DNA from: Erythrobacter ramosus
GTDB lineage: Bacteria; Pseudomonadota; Alphaproteobacteria; Sphingomonadales; Sphingomonadaceae
Length of the DNA: 64,000 nucleotides
NCBI RefSeq assembly: GCF_009828055.1
Contig: NZ_WTYB01000001.1
Span: 1,131,183-1,195,182, forward strand
Direction: 5' to 3'
In this document: piece after piece, positions 8,540 to 17,446 of the stretch
Layout of the letters: every line of letters begins with the position of its first letter
Numbering within the stretch: the stretch's first letter is position 1
Notes under the pieces: model-generated
The model's database searches: none
Told to the model about the DNA's origin: nothing
The model's input: only the letters and a program-made list of their open reading frames with translations
Position numbers and translations under genes: made by a program

Positions 8540-9358
8540 ATGAGCCTCCTCTCCCCACTCGCCTTCGCGCTACCGGCCCTGCTGATCGCGGGCGCTGCGG
8601 CCGGTTTTGCCGGCGGCCTGTTCGGGATCGGCGGCGGGTTCGTAGTTGTCCCGGCGCTGATGTTCCTGCTGCCGGTGCTGGGGGTCGCGCCAGAGCAGAC
8701 CGCGCATGTCGCCGTGGGCACCTCGCTCGCCTCAATCATCTTCACCTCGATCCGCTCGACCAGCAGCCATGCCAAGCGCGGCTCGGTTGATTTCGGCCTG
8801 CTCAAGGGCTGGTCGATCTGGGTGGTGCTGGGCACCGCTGTCGGCACGGTGCTGGCCGACTGGATTTCAGGCGCGCACCTCGCGCTGATCTTCGGCACCG
8901 GGGTGCTGGCCTTTGCGGTCTATTTCATGCTGCCTGCCCGGCAAGGCGAGCCGTTGTTTGCCGCGCTGCCATCCGGCCTGCCGCGCGCCGGGATTGCCAG
9001 CGCGCTGGGGGTGTTCTCGACCTTGCTCGGCATCGGCGGCGGCACGCTCACCACCCTGACCATGACGGTCTGCGGCACGCCAATCCACCGCGCGATCGGC
9101 ACGGCGGCCGGGATGGGCGCCATCATCGCGATCCCGGCGACCATCGGCTTCATCGTGATCGGGCTGGAGGAGAGCGGGCGCGGCTGGGGTTCGCTCGGCT
9201 TTATCAACCTGCCCACCGCTGCTGTTCTGATCGCAACCTCAGTGCTCTTCGCGCCGCTGGGCGTGGCGGCGGCGCACATGCTGTCGCCTGCCATCCTGCG
9301 CCGCGTCTTCGGCCTCTATCTCACGTTTATCGGCGTCTTGATGATCGCCAAGTTCTGA
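8540..9358 (+). CDS. TauE/SafE family permease
   Basis: A 272-residue inner-membrane protein of the TauE/SafE (sulfite/organosulfonate exporter) family, with about eight helices. The family's internal repeat is clear: a glycine-rich FGIGGGFVVVPAL near residue 30 is mirrored by LGIGGGTLTTLTM near residue 160. Members move small anions such as sulfite, sulfonates or sulfoacetate; nothing nearby identifies the substrate. No good ribosome site precedes the ATG. Palindromic sites upstream (8466-8497) may control it. Confidence 0.9.
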   Translation: MSLLSPLAFALPALLIAGAAAGFAGGLFGIGGGFVVVPALMFLLPVLGVAPEQTAHVAVGTSLASIIFTSIRSTSSHAKRGSVDFGLLKGWSIWVVLGTAVGTVLADWISGAHLALIFGTGVLAFAVYFMLPARQGEPLFAALPSGLPRAGIASALGVFSTLLGIGGGTLTTLTMTVCGTPIHRAIGTAAGMGAIIAIPATIGFIVIGLEESGRGWGSLGFINLPTAAVLIATSVLFAPLGVAAAHMLSPAILRRVFGLYLTFIGVLMIAKF

Positions 9359-9389
9359 CCCTGTGCCACCTGACCTAAAGGAGCTCACC

Positions 9390-10520
9390 ATGCCGACCAC
9401 TCGCCGATCTTTCATCGCTGGTGCCAGCCTGACGGGCGGGCTTGGCGCCTTGCCGTTCTCCGCGCTTGGCGCAGCGGTAGCCGCTCCGGCTGCCGAGCCC
9501 GATTTCGGGCCGAAGATCGGTCAGGCGCTGCTCAGCCGGAACGAGAACCCCTATGGCCCCGCCCCCTCGGCGCTGCGCGCGATTGCCGAGACGTCGAAGA
9601 TGGGCTGCTATTACGCCGACCGTGGCCTGATGCGGCTGACCGCTATGATTGCCGAACGGCACGGCGTCACCCCCGCGCAGGTGGTCGTCGGCGCCGGGTC
9701 GACCGAGATCCTCTGCGCCATTGCGCTGGCCTGGGGCCGGGAAGGCGCGATTCTGTGCCCCGATCTGTTTTGGGATACCACGGTCATCTATGGCGAGCGG
9801 CAGGGCATCACCTCAATCCGCGTGCCGCTGACGACCGATATGAATGTCGATCTGCCAGCGATGGCGGCCAAGGCGCCTGACGGGGTTGCGCTGATCCAGC
9901 TGTGCAATCCCAACAACCCCACCGGCGTGCTGATCGAGCCTGCCGCACTGCGCAGCTTTGCCGCGCAAGTGACCCCGCATGCCACCCTGCTGGTGGACGA
10001 AGCCTATAACGAGCTGACCGACCGGCCCGAAGACAACGCGATGGTCGATCTGGTGCGCGGCGGCGCCGATGTGATCGTGTGTCGCACCTTCTCCAAGATC
10101 TACGGCATGGCGGGCCTGCGCGTCGGCTACGCCATCACCAGCGAAGCCAATGCCAAGCGCATCCAGTCGCACCTGATGAGTTTTGGCGGTAATCTCGCCG
10201 GGCTGGCAGCGGCGATTGCGAGCTACGACGACACGCCGTTCCTCACCCAATCGCGCGCCGCCGTGCTGGAAGGCCGCGCGATGATCCTGGACGCGGTTGC
10301 CAAGGCAGGGCTGACCGCGCTGCCTTCCCAGACCAATTTCGTCTTCGTGAAAGTACCCGATGCCGACGCCCTGCGCGATGCGATGGGCCAGCGCGGGATT
10401 TCCATTCGCGGTACCTATGGCGAATGGAAAGGTTATTCGCGCGTCAGCACCGGGCGGATGGAGGATGTCTCCCGTTACGCTGCTGCGCTACCGGAACTGA
10501 CCCAGAAGCTGTGGGGCTAA
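9390..10520 (+). CDS. Tat-exported class I/II aminotransferase (HisC-like)
   Basis: A 376-residue fold-type I PLP enzyme resembling histidinol-phosphate aminotransferase. AAAGGAG lies 6 bases before the ATG at 9390. The N-terminus is a twin-arginine signal (TTRRSFIAGA, then a hydrophobic stretch to about residue 33 ending AAVAAP). Motifs follow in order: RNENPYGP, CNPNNPTG, VDEAYNE and the PLP lysine in CRTFSKIYGMAGLRVGY. Tat export would carry a folded, cofactor-loaded aminotransferase to the periplasm. The biosynthetic HisC is cytoplasmic, so this paralogue probably has another substrate. It follows the permease gene by 31 bases and may be co-transcribed. Confidence 0.88.
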   Translation: MPTTRRSFIAGASLTGGLGALPFSALGAAVAAPAAEPDFGPKIGQALLSRNENPYGPAPSALRAIAETSKMGCYYADRGLMRLTAMIAERHGVTPAQVVVGAGSTEILCAIALAWGREGAILCPDLFWDTTVIYGERQGITSIRVPLTTDMNVDLPAMAAKAPDGVALIQLCNPNNPTGVLIEPAALRSFAAQVTPHATLLVDEAYNELTDRPEDNAMVDLVRGGADVIVCRTFSKIYGMAGLRVGYAITSEANAKRIQSHLMSFGGNLAGLAAAIASYDDTPFLTQSRAAVLEGRAMILDAVAKAGLTALPSQTNFVFVKVPDADALRDAMGQRGISIRGTYGEWKGYSRVSTGRMEDVSRYAAALPELTQKLWG

Positions 10521-10528
10521 CGCGGGCG

Positions 10529-11308
10529 CTAGCCAAAAACGGCGACGCACTGAATCCCGTCGAGCACTTGCCGGCCATCGGCGTCCCACAGCCGCAGCCG
10601 CTCTGACGAATAGCCCGCTGCGGCGTGCTGGCTGGCGTTTTCGGCCAGATACCAGCCATCGCGTGATCGGCTTTCGGGATCGAGCACGTTGAACGACCAG
10701 TTGATCGAGCTGATCGAGCCTTGCCGCTGCATCACCCGCATCGCGCCGGGCGGCATGACGTCGCCCATCAGCACCAGCTTTGAAACCGGGTCGAGATCAT
10801 GTGCCTCGGTCAGCCGCGCCCAGCGCCGCACGGTCGCCCCGCGATCGTCGCCCCGGGTCTGGCCGTGGCGCAGTTCGAAGTTCTTGGCGACAAAGCTCGG
10901 CGCGAAGCTGTGGGTGACCTCTTGGGTGTCCTCCGGCGGTCCCGGCCAGTTTTCAGGCGGCGGCGCCGGTTGCAGCGCATTCGCCTCACGCCCTTCGGCA
11001 AACAGCCAGAAGGCGCTAAGCGCGACCTTGCCGTCGCTGATGATCTCGCTGCGCACCTGAGTGACATTGCGGCCCTGCCGGATGATCTCGGCGGAAAGCG
11101 CGATCTCTTCGCCCACCGGTGCGACAAAGGCGATCTGGCCGGCGCGCAAGGGGGGGAGGTCAGCAAAGGCGCGGGTCGCCATGGTGTACGCCACCAGCGC
11201 CGAAGCCCCGCCATACAGCGTGCGCCCCTGCATCCAGTCGGCGGCATGGGTGAGGCGGGCCGGGCCGGGTTGGCCGGTGACGGGTTCGAGCAGGCTGGCG
11301 ATGGTCAT
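10529..11308 (-). CDS. Thioesterase family protein (double hotdog)
   Basis: A 259-residue protein of the TesB-like acyl-CoA thioesterase group. The N-terminal hotdog has the LYGGASALVAY helix start, and the RAGQIAFVAPVGEEIALSAE strand region follows. The second half has MGDVMPPGAMRVM and the SINWSFNVL strand with GWYLAENASQHAAAGYSSE. It should hydrolyse acyl-CoA to free acid and CoA in the cytoplasm; chain-length preference cannot be read. It converges with the exported aminotransferase gene, 8 bases apart. Confidence 0.85.
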   Translation of the reverse strand: MTIASLLEPVTGQPGPARLTHAADWMQGRTLYGGASALVAYTMATRAFADLPPLRAGQIAFVAPVGEEIALSAEIIRQGRNVTQVRSEIISDGKVALSAFWLFAEGREANALQPAPPPENWPGPPEDTQEVTHSFAPSFVAKNFELRHGQTRGDDRGATVRRWARLTEAHDLDPVSKLVLMGDVMPPGAMRVMQRQGSISSINWSFNVLDPESRSRDGWYLAENASQHAAAGYSSERLRLWDADGRQVLDGIQCVAVFG

Positions 11309-11449
11309 AGCGGCCAGCTTTGCCGCGTGATCGCAGCGCGGTCCAGACTGACGTTGCGTAAACTGGGGCGTCCTGAAACATGCATTGCCAAGCAGCCCCC
11401 GAATCGCTAGTGCGCCGCTTCCGTCCGAGGCATCTGCCTTGGGTGGCTC

Positions 11450-11523
11450 GGCCCGATGGCGGAGTGGTTACGCAGAGGACTGCAAATCCTTGCACGCCGG
11501 TTCGATTCCGGCTCGGGCCTCCA
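11450..11523 (+). tRNA. tRNA-Cys (GCA)
   Basis: A complete cloverleaf with acceptor GGCCCGA/TCGGGCC, anticodon loop CTGCAAA giving GCA, T-loop TTCGATT, discriminator U and encoded CCA. U73 is the identity base expected for tRNA-Cys. Confidence 0.97.
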
Positions 11524-11573
11524 CCTTTGCATTGCGCCCGCGCGCCCACACGATTAGGGCCGCGAGCAGGAAT

Positions 11574-11649
11574 GCCGCTTTAGCTCAGTCGGTAGAGCAC
11601 ATCATTCGTAATGATGGGGTCACGTGTTCGAGTCACGTAAGCGGCACCA
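11574..11649 (+). tRNA. tRNA-Thr (CGT)
   Basis: A complete cloverleaf with acceptor GCCGCTT/AAGCGGC, D-arm AGCTCAGTCGGTAGAGC, anticodon loop TTCGTAA giving CGT, T-loop TTCGAGT and encoded CCA. It lies 50 bases after tRNA-Cys, probably on the same transcript. Confidence 0.97.
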
Positions 11650-11701
11650 CCTGCCTTCAGGCACTCTCCCGAATAGAATGTTTGGGATACCGATCGGCCG
11701 A

Positions 11702-13000
11702 TTAATCCAGTTCGATCACTGTTCCGCGCGCCATGACAAACTGAACATCCTTGTAGACCGACACATCCTTCAATGGGTCGCCCGAGACCGCGATGATGTC
11801 GGCGCTTTTGCCCGGTGCGATTGTGCCGACCTTATCGGAAAGGCCGAGTAAGTCGGCGGCGTTGATCGTCGCTGCGACCAATGCGCTTTCGGGCGTCATG
11901 CCGTGCGCGACCATGAGCTCGAATTCGTCGCCATTGCGGCCGTGCTTCGACACGCCAGCGTCAGTGCCGAAGGCGATACGGACGCCGCGCGGGACGAGCG
12001 TCTCAAGCGTTTTGCCGGTGATATCGATGCGCCATTTGATCTTGGCGAGGACATCGGGTTCATAGGCATCAGGGTTAGCCGCGAGCCTTTCCTTATATCC
12101 GTTCACTGTGGACAGCGTCGGGACGTAATAGGTCTTGCTCTTCGCCCACAGCGCGATGACTTCCTCAGAGAGCATCGTGCCATGTTCGATCGAATCGACG
12201 CCGAGCTTGAGCGCCTGGAGAGTCCCGTCGGCGCCGTGCGAATGGACCGCCACCTTCCGTCCGAACATCCGCGCGGTCGCGACAACCGCTGCGGCCTCAT
12301 CATCGAACATCTGGCTGCCGAGCCCCGCGCCAATCCGGCTGTTGACGCCGCCGGTGATGGTCATCTTGATCACGTCCGCGCCGCGCCCAATCTGTTGTCT
12401 CGCTGCACGGCGGCAGTCTTCGGCCCCGTCGCAGGTACTGCCCGAGCCCGCAAAGAAGGGGCGCAATTCGTCACGATAGCCGAGCGCATCGTCAGAATGG
12501 CCGGCCGTACCCGACAGGCTACTACCGGCATCAACGATCCGCGGCCCCATCGCTTTGCCGGCATTGACCGCGTCGCGCAGCGCGAACACCGCGCCGTCGC
12601 CGTCGCCGAGATTGCGCACCGTGGTGAAGCCCGCTCGCAGCGTTTTCATCCCATTAGCCTGCGCATTGAAGGCTTGGGCGGCCGGGGACAAAGTCACAGC
12701 CTCCAACTGTCCCGCCAGCCCGCCGGAATCGCTGGTCAAATGCACGTGGCTATCGATCAGTCCGGGGAGCACCGTATGATCGCTCAGGTCGATGAACGCG
12801 GCCCCGTCAGGACGTTCCGCATAACCATCAACGATTGATACGATCAGACCATCTTCGACAATGATCGTCGATGGTCCGCGCGGCGCTTCGCCGGGCACGT
12901 CGATCAGGCGGCCTGCATGAATGACGGTGGTCTGCGCCACGACCATCGACGGCATGATGATCGACATGCCGACGGTGGCTGCAAAGATTACCGATTTCAT
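11702..13000 (-). CDS. Exported metal-dependent amidohydrolase (imidazolonepropionase-like)
   Basis: A 432-residue amidohydrolase with a cleavable signal peptide (residues 1-22, ending MVVAQ). The zinc ligands of the superfamily are visible in order: HVH in GLIDSHVHL, the carboxylated Lys in VIKMTITGG, His in AVHSHG, His in SIEHGTML and Asp in FGTDAG. The overall pattern matches exported Xaa-Pro/Xaa-Arg dipeptidases and related amidohydrolases of the Sphingomonadales and Xanthomonadales. It probably cleaves dipeptides or N-acyl amino acids in the periplasm, but substrate cannot be set from sequence. No gene flanks it closely. Confidence 0.88.
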   Translation of the reverse strand: MKSVIFAATVGMSIIMPSMVVAQTTVIHAGRLIDVPGEAPRGPSTIIVEDGLIVSIVDGYAERPDGAAFIDLSDHTVLPGLIDSHVHLTSDSGGLAGQLEAVTLSPAAQAFNAQANGMKTLRAGFTTVRNLGDGDGAVFALRDAVNAGKAMGPRIVDAGSSLSGTAGHSDDALGYRDELRPFFAGSGSTCDGAEDCRRAARQQIGRGADVIKMTITGGVNSRIGAGLGSQMFDDEAAAVVATARMFGRKVAVHSHGADGTLQALKLGVDSIEHGTMLSEEVIALWAKSKTYYVPTLSTVNGYKERLAANPDAYEPDVLAKIKWRIDITGKTLETLVPRGVRIAFGTDAGVSKHGRNGDEFELMVAHGMTPESALVAATINAADLLGLSDKVGTIAPGKSADIIAVSGDPLKDVSVYKDVQFVMARGTVIELD

Positions 13001-13676
13001 ACATTTTTCCCCTGTTCCCGGCCAACCGTCTAGCTTCTGCGCTAGGCTCGCTCAAGCGGCATTGTCTGCTCATGGCTTGGGGCAAGCGGCTCTCGCCCAG
13101 TCTGGACGGACGACGCCATCCTAATGGCGATAATCTTGCCGAAGCTGCCCGTCCGGTTTCAGCCGTGAGCCGCACTGCTGAAGATAACTGAGACTGGGTG
13201 GGATGACGAATGAGGCAGGATTGGGGGCGCTAGCTGAAGGGCTACTTTTGGGTCAGGCATCGCCGAAGCAGATCCACTGATCCGGGCCCCGGCCGGGTCG
13301 CATTTCCCACACCGACCAAGGCGGAAGCCCTTTGGCTAGGCACCATCTTTCTGTTTTCCGAAGATTACCGATCCGCTGCGCTCTGCCCGCCCGGGCGCTC
13401 CAATTTGTGCGTCCGTGCATCTTGCGGAGCCTGATGTCCTGTTCGTCGATAAAGTCCTACGCTTCGTCGTGCGGCTTGCCCGTGTGCAGGGAAGGGTTGC
13501 TAGCGATGCTGGACCGGGGCGACACACTTGTCGGGCGGGGGCTGCCATCCATACCGTGCTGAGCGGTTTGATTACCGTGCGGACTTCCGGCACCAATGTG
13601 CCCCGTTGCAGAACTATGGCCGGATTGCCTTCGGATTCCCCGAAGGACGCAGCGGGCCGGGTTGAGGAGTATTCAC
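13001..13676. other. Gene-poor stretch between amidohydrolase and tldD
   Basis: About 675 bases with no convincing intact gene on either strand. The only recognisable content is a probable decayed recombinase at 13415-13580. The last 15 bases hold the tldD ribosome site. The tldD operon promoter should lie here, but I could not pick one out with confidence. Confidence 0.6.
13415..13580 (+). pseudogene. Probable remnant of a serine resolvase/invertase
   Basis: Two fragments in different frames appear in the order and spacing of a serine recombinase N-terminal domain: LFVDKV at 13439-13456, then REGLLAMLDRGDTLV at 13488-13532. In resolvases, an FxDKxSG motif is followed about ten residues later by RPGL-x(4-5)-L-x-x-GDTLVVW. 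After GDTLV the frame runs into unrelated residues and a stop, and the catalytic N-terminus is gone. At least one frameshift and one deletion are needed, so it is dead if the call is right. Confidence 0.4.
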
Positions 13677-15311
13677 GTGGACAGACGCGATTTTCTGGCG
13701 CTCAGCACCTTCTTTACAGGTATGGCGCTGACGCCTTCCATCTTCGGCAAAGCGATCGCGGCTGAGCAGCTGCAAGACGCCATCGACATCGCGGTCAAGA
13801 AGCGGCTCGCCGATGCGGCGCTCGGCGCAGCGACGGCGGCGGGCGCGAGCTATTGCGACGTCCGGGTCGGTCGCTACCTGCGCCAGTTCGTCATCACCCG
13901 CGAACGCAATGTCGAAAACATCGTCAACACGGAATCGACCGGCACCGGCGTGCGCGTGATCGCCGATGGCTCGTGGGGCTTTGCGGCCACCAACGAGATG
14001 ACCGAGGATGCCGTCGCCAACGCCGCGCGTCAGGCGACCGCGATTGCCAAGGCCAATGCCCGCATCCAGACCGCACCGGTGCAGCTCGCGCCGACGCCGG
14101 GCGTCGGCGAAGTCAGCTGGCGCACCCCGATCCAGAAGAACGCGATGGACGTGCCGATTGCGGATAAGGTCAATCTGCTGATGTCGGTCAACGACGCCGC
14201 ATTGGGGGCCGGGGCGAGCTTCGTGAATTCGCTGCTGTTCCTCGTCAACGAGCAGAAGTATTTTGCCTCGACCGATGGATCCTACATCGATCAGGACGTC
14301 CACCGCATCTGGGCACCGCTGACGGTGACCGCCGTTGACACAACCACCGGCAAGTTCCGTTCGCGCGAAGGCCTCTCGGCGCCGATGGGCCTCGGTTATG
14401 AATACATGGACGGCCGCGCGGAGGACAAGTTCGTGCTGTCCAACGGCCTGACCACTTACGGCAAATCCTATGACATGAAGGAGGATGCCATCGCTGCGGC
14501 GCAAGATGCGCAGGCGAAGCTCAAGGCCCCGTCGGTCAAGCCGGGCAAGTATGACCTCGTGCTCGATCCGAACCATCTCGGCCTCACGATCCATGAATCG
14601 GTCGGCCACCCGCTCGAGCTTGACCGTGTGTTGGGCTACGAAGCCAATTACGCAGGCACCAGCTTCGCCACGATGGACAAGCGCGACGAGGGCTTCAAAT
14701 ACGGCAGTGAGATCGTCAATCTGTTCGCTGACAAGACCCAGGTGGGCTCGCTCGGCGCGGTCGGCTACGATGACGAAGGCGTGAAGTGCAAGCGCTGGGA
14801 TCTGGTCAAGGACGGCATCCTTGTCGACTACCAGACCATCCGCGATCAGGCCCACATCGTTGGCAAGGACGAGTCGGACGGCTGCTGCTATGCCGACAGC
14901 TGGTCGAGCGTTCAGTTCCAGCGCATGGCGAACGTCAGCCTCGCCCCCGGCAAGACCAAGATGAGCACCGCCGACATGATCGCGGGCGTCGAAAACGGCA
15001 TCTACATCGCCGGCCGTGGGTCGTTCTCGATCGACCAGCAGCGCTACAATGCGCAGTTCGGCGGGACGGTGTTCTATGAGATCAAGAACGGCAAGCTTGG
15101 CCCCATGATCGAGGACGTCGCCTACCAGATGCGCACGCCGGAATTCTGGGGCTCGTGCTCGGCCATCTGTGACGAGAGCGACTATCGCATGTTCGGATCG
15201 TTCTTCGACGGGAAGGGGCAGCCAAGCCAGGTCTCGGCGGTCAGCCACGGTTCGTCGACCACCCGTTTCGACGGCATCAACGTCATCAACACCGCCCGGT
15301 CGCTGGGCTGA
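13677..15311 (+). CDS. tldD: Tat-exported TldD-type metalloprotease
   Basis: A 544-residue TldD-family protein. The start is the GTG at 13677, with GAGGAG 7 bases before it; this gives an N-terminus with a twin-arginine signal (DRRDFLALS, hydrophobic to about residue 28). The metal motif HESVGH (residues 306-311) is intact. TldD works with TldE/PmbA as a heterodimeric metallopeptidase on unfolded or modified peptides (for example microcin B17 and CcdA). Standard TldD is cytoplasmic; the Tat signal here points to the periplasm. The tldE gene follows after 22 bases, and six more genes of the operon follow that. Confidence 0.92.
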   Translation: MDRRDFLALSTFFTGMALTPSIFGKAIAAEQLQDAIDIAVKKRLADAALGAATAAGASYCDVRVGRYLRQFVITRERNVENIVNTESTGTGVRVIADGSWGFAATNEMTEDAVANAARQATAIAKANARIQTAPVQLAPTPGVGEVSWRTPIQKNAMDVPIADKVNLLMSVNDAALGAGASFVNSLLFLVNEQKYFASTDGSYIDQDVHRIWAPLTVTAVDTTTGKFRSREGLSAPMGLGYEYMDGRAEDKFVLSNGLTTYGKSYDMKEDAIAAAQDAQAKLKAPSVKPGKYDLVLDPNHLGLTIHESVGHPLELDRVLGYEANYAGTSFATMDKRDEGFKYGSEIVNLFADKTQVGSLGAVGYDDEGVKCKRWDLVKDGILVDYQTIRDQAHIVGKDESDGCCYADSWSSVQFQRMANVSLAPGKTKMSTADMIAGVENGIYIAGRGSFSIDQQRYNAQFGGTVFYEIKNGKLGPMIEDVAYQMRTPEFWGSCSAICDESDYRMFGSFFDGKGQPSQVSAVSHGSSTTRFDGINVINTARSLG

Positions 15312-15333
15312 ACCGCGCGCAGGAGAAGCAGCA

Positions 15334-16656
15334 ATGAGCATTCTTTCAGAAGCGCAGGCAAAGGCGATCCTCGACAAGGTGATCGCCTTTTCCACCGCGG
15401 ACAACGCCAGCGCCGTGCTGAGCGGCGGGATCGGCGGCAATGTCCGGTTTGCGCGCAACGACATTTCCACTTCGGGCATCGTCGATGATGTCCAGCTCGC
15501 GGTTGAGGTCTTGTTCGGCCAGCGCGTGGGTACGGCCTCGATCAACCAGTTCGACGATGCCTCGCTCGAACGGGTTGTGCGCCGGGCCGAGGATCTGGCC
15601 AAGCTTGCACCGGAAAACCCCGAATACATGCCGCCGGTCGGCAAGCAGACCTACACCGCGACCGACACCTTCAGCGAAGCGACCGCTGCGCTGACGGCGG
15701 AGGCCCGCGCCAAGATCGCCGAAGCCTCGATCCTGCCCTGCCGTGAGCGTGGCCTGATCGCAGCGGGCTTCCTGGAAGACGGGCACACCTTCTTTGCTCA
15801 CGCCAATTCCAACGGCAATTTCGGCTATCAGCGCTCCACGATCGCGGATTACACCTGCACCGTGCGCACCGAAGACGGGCGCGGGTCAGGCTGGGTCGCC
15901 AGCAACGTCAAGGACGTGGCGGAATTGGACGCGGGCACCGACATCCAGATCGCGATGCGCAAAGCGGCGGCCTCCGTCGACGCAAAGGCTCTGGAACCCG
16001 GCAAGTACACCGTCATCCTTGAACCTGCGGCCGCCTCTGGTCTCATCAGCTTTATGATGAACTTCTTCGACGCGCGTTCGGCGGATGAAGGGCGCAGCTT
16101 CCTCAGCAAGCAGGGCGGCGGCAACAAGATCGGCGAGCAGATCATGGATCCGCGCGTCAACATCTACACCGATCCGGCCAACCCCACGGTGCCCGCCATG
16201 CCGTGGGATGGTGACGGCCTGCCGCGCGGACGGACCAAGATCATCGATGCGGGCAAGGTCGCGAACCTCCAGTATTCGCGTTACTGGGCGTCCAAGCAGG
16301 GCAAACCCGAAACCGCGGGCTGGGGCAACACGATCATGGAGGGCGGCACCAAGTCGACCGCCGAGCTGATCGCCAGCACCGAGCGCGGCATCCTCGTCAC
16401 CCGCACCTGGTACATCCGCATGGTCGATCCGCAGACGGTGTTGCTCACTGGCCTCACCCGCGACGGCACGTTCTATATCGAGAACGGGCAGCTGATGTAC
16501 CCGATCAAGAACTTCCGCTTCAACGAAAGCCCGGTCATCATGCTCAACAATATCGACGAGCTGGGCCGGTCGGTCCGCGTCGAAGATGGGTCGATGATGG
16601 TTCCGCCGATGAAGCTCCGGGACTTCACCTTCACCTCGCTGTCGGACGCCGTCTGA
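15334..16656 (+). CDS. pmbA: TldE/PmbA family protein
   Basis: A 440-residue partner of TldD, lacking the HExxxH metal motif as expected for TldE. AGGAG precedes the ATG by 8 bases. The N-terminal half has the family pattern (RFARNDISTSGI, VEVLFGQRVGTASI), and the C-terminal half has GRTKIIDAGKVANLQ and the long barrel ending near the stop. It has no signal peptide, although its partner carries a Tat signal. Either it is carried out with TldD as a folded complex, or the pair is held on opposite sides of the membrane. It is the second gene of the 13.7-24.4 kb operon. Confidence 0.92.
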   Translation: MSILSEAQAKAILDKVIAFSTADNASAVLSGGIGGNVRFARNDISTSGIVDDVQLAVEVLFGQRVGTASINQFDDASLERVVRRAEDLAKLAPENPEYMPPVGKQTYTATDTFSEATAALTAEARAKIAEASILPCRERGLIAAGFLEDGHTFFAHANSNGNFGYQRSTIADYTCTVRTEDGRGSGWVASNVKDVAELDAGTDIQIAMRKAAASVDAKALEPGKYTVILEPAAASGLISFMMNFFDARSADEGRSFLSKQGGGNKIGEQIMDPRVNIYTDPANPTVPAMPWDGDGLPRGRTKIIDAGKVANLQYSRYWASKQGKPETAGWGNTIMEGGTKSTAELIASTERGILVTRTWYIRMVDPQTVLLTGLTRDGTFYIENGQLMYPIKNFRFNESPVIMLNNIDELGRSVRVEDGSMMVPPMKLRDFTFTSLSDAV

Positions 16657-16669
16657 CGCGGCAGGAACA

Positions 16670-17419
16670 ATGGGCGCGGGTCACGTGAGCAATTCAGCGA
16701 TGAGCCGCGCCCGTTTCCTCAGGTTGCTGGGAGGCGGACTCGCCGCTGCGGTGATGGGCAGTCGCCTTACCGCAGCCCAGCGCGCGGGCGGCGCGGCTAC
16801 GGGCGGGTTCGATTTCTGGTTCACCCGGCTCAAATACAATTCCGGCGATTGGGATGTCGATCAGCGGATGCCCGCCAACCTGCTGACGTCGCTCGTCGAT
16901 TACACCACCTTGCGCATCGATCCCGAGGAACACGTCGTCGCCCTCAGCGATCCGAGGATGCTGTCGGCGCCGTTCTGCTACCTCGCCGGGCACAAGGCGG
17001 TCGAATTCTCGGATGTCGAACGCCGCAATTTCGAGCGTTACGTGCGCAATGGCGGCTTTGTGTTCGTCGATGATTGCAACCACGATATCGACGGCCTGTT
17101 CGCCAAGTCGTTCGAAGCGCAGATGGCCGGGATCTTCGGCGGCGAGGCGATGAAGAAGCTGCCGAACAATCACCCGCTCTATTCAAGCTTCTTCAAGTTC
17201 GCCGGGCCGCCTGCCACCAGCTTTGAACTCAACGGCTGGGGCGATGACCTGATCCACGATTACCTCAAGGGCATCACCATCAACGGCCGTCTTGGCGTGC
17301 TTTACAGCAACAAGGACTATGGCTGCGAATGGGACTATGACTGGCGCAACAAGCGCTTCCTCGCCGAGGACAATACCCGCTTCGGGGTCAATATCATCAT
17401 GTACGCGCTCTCCAATTGA
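16670..17419 (+). CDS. DUF4159 domain protein with signal sequence
   Basis: A 249-residue DUF4159 protein. The N-terminus (SRARFLRLLGGGLAAAVMG) looks like a signal, perhaps a degenerate Tat signal with one Arg replaced by Ala. The mature part opens with the family sequence FWFTRLKYNSGDWDVD and contains the ThuA/glutamine-amidotransferase-like fold (YVRNGGFVFVDDCN, then NHPLYSSFF and GRLGVLYSNKDYGCEW). Function is unknown. DUF4159 genes recur next to MoxR-DUF58-BatA operons, as here. The start may be this ATG (AGGA 5 bases upstream) or the GTG at 16685. Confidence 0.85.
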   Translation: MGAGHVSNSAMSRARFLRLLGGGLAAAVMGSRLTAAQRAGGAATGGFDFWFTRLKYNSGDWDVDQRMPANLLTSLVDYTTLRIDPEEHVVALSDPRMLSAPFCYLAGHKAVEFSDVERRNFERYVRNGGFVFVDDCNHDIDGLFAKSFEAQMAGIFGGEAMKKLPNNHPLYSSFFKFAGPPATSFELNGWGDDLIHDYLKGITINGRLGVLYSNKDYGCEWDYDWRNKRFLAEDNTRFGVNIIMYALSN

Positions 17420-17446
17420 GGGGCAGCAATTGAAGGGTTTGAACAC

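Noticed and set aside
13614-15644. 676-residue minus-strand frame across tldD
   Set aside because: Antisense shadow in GC-rich DNA; the plus strand gives an intact TldD with HESVGH.
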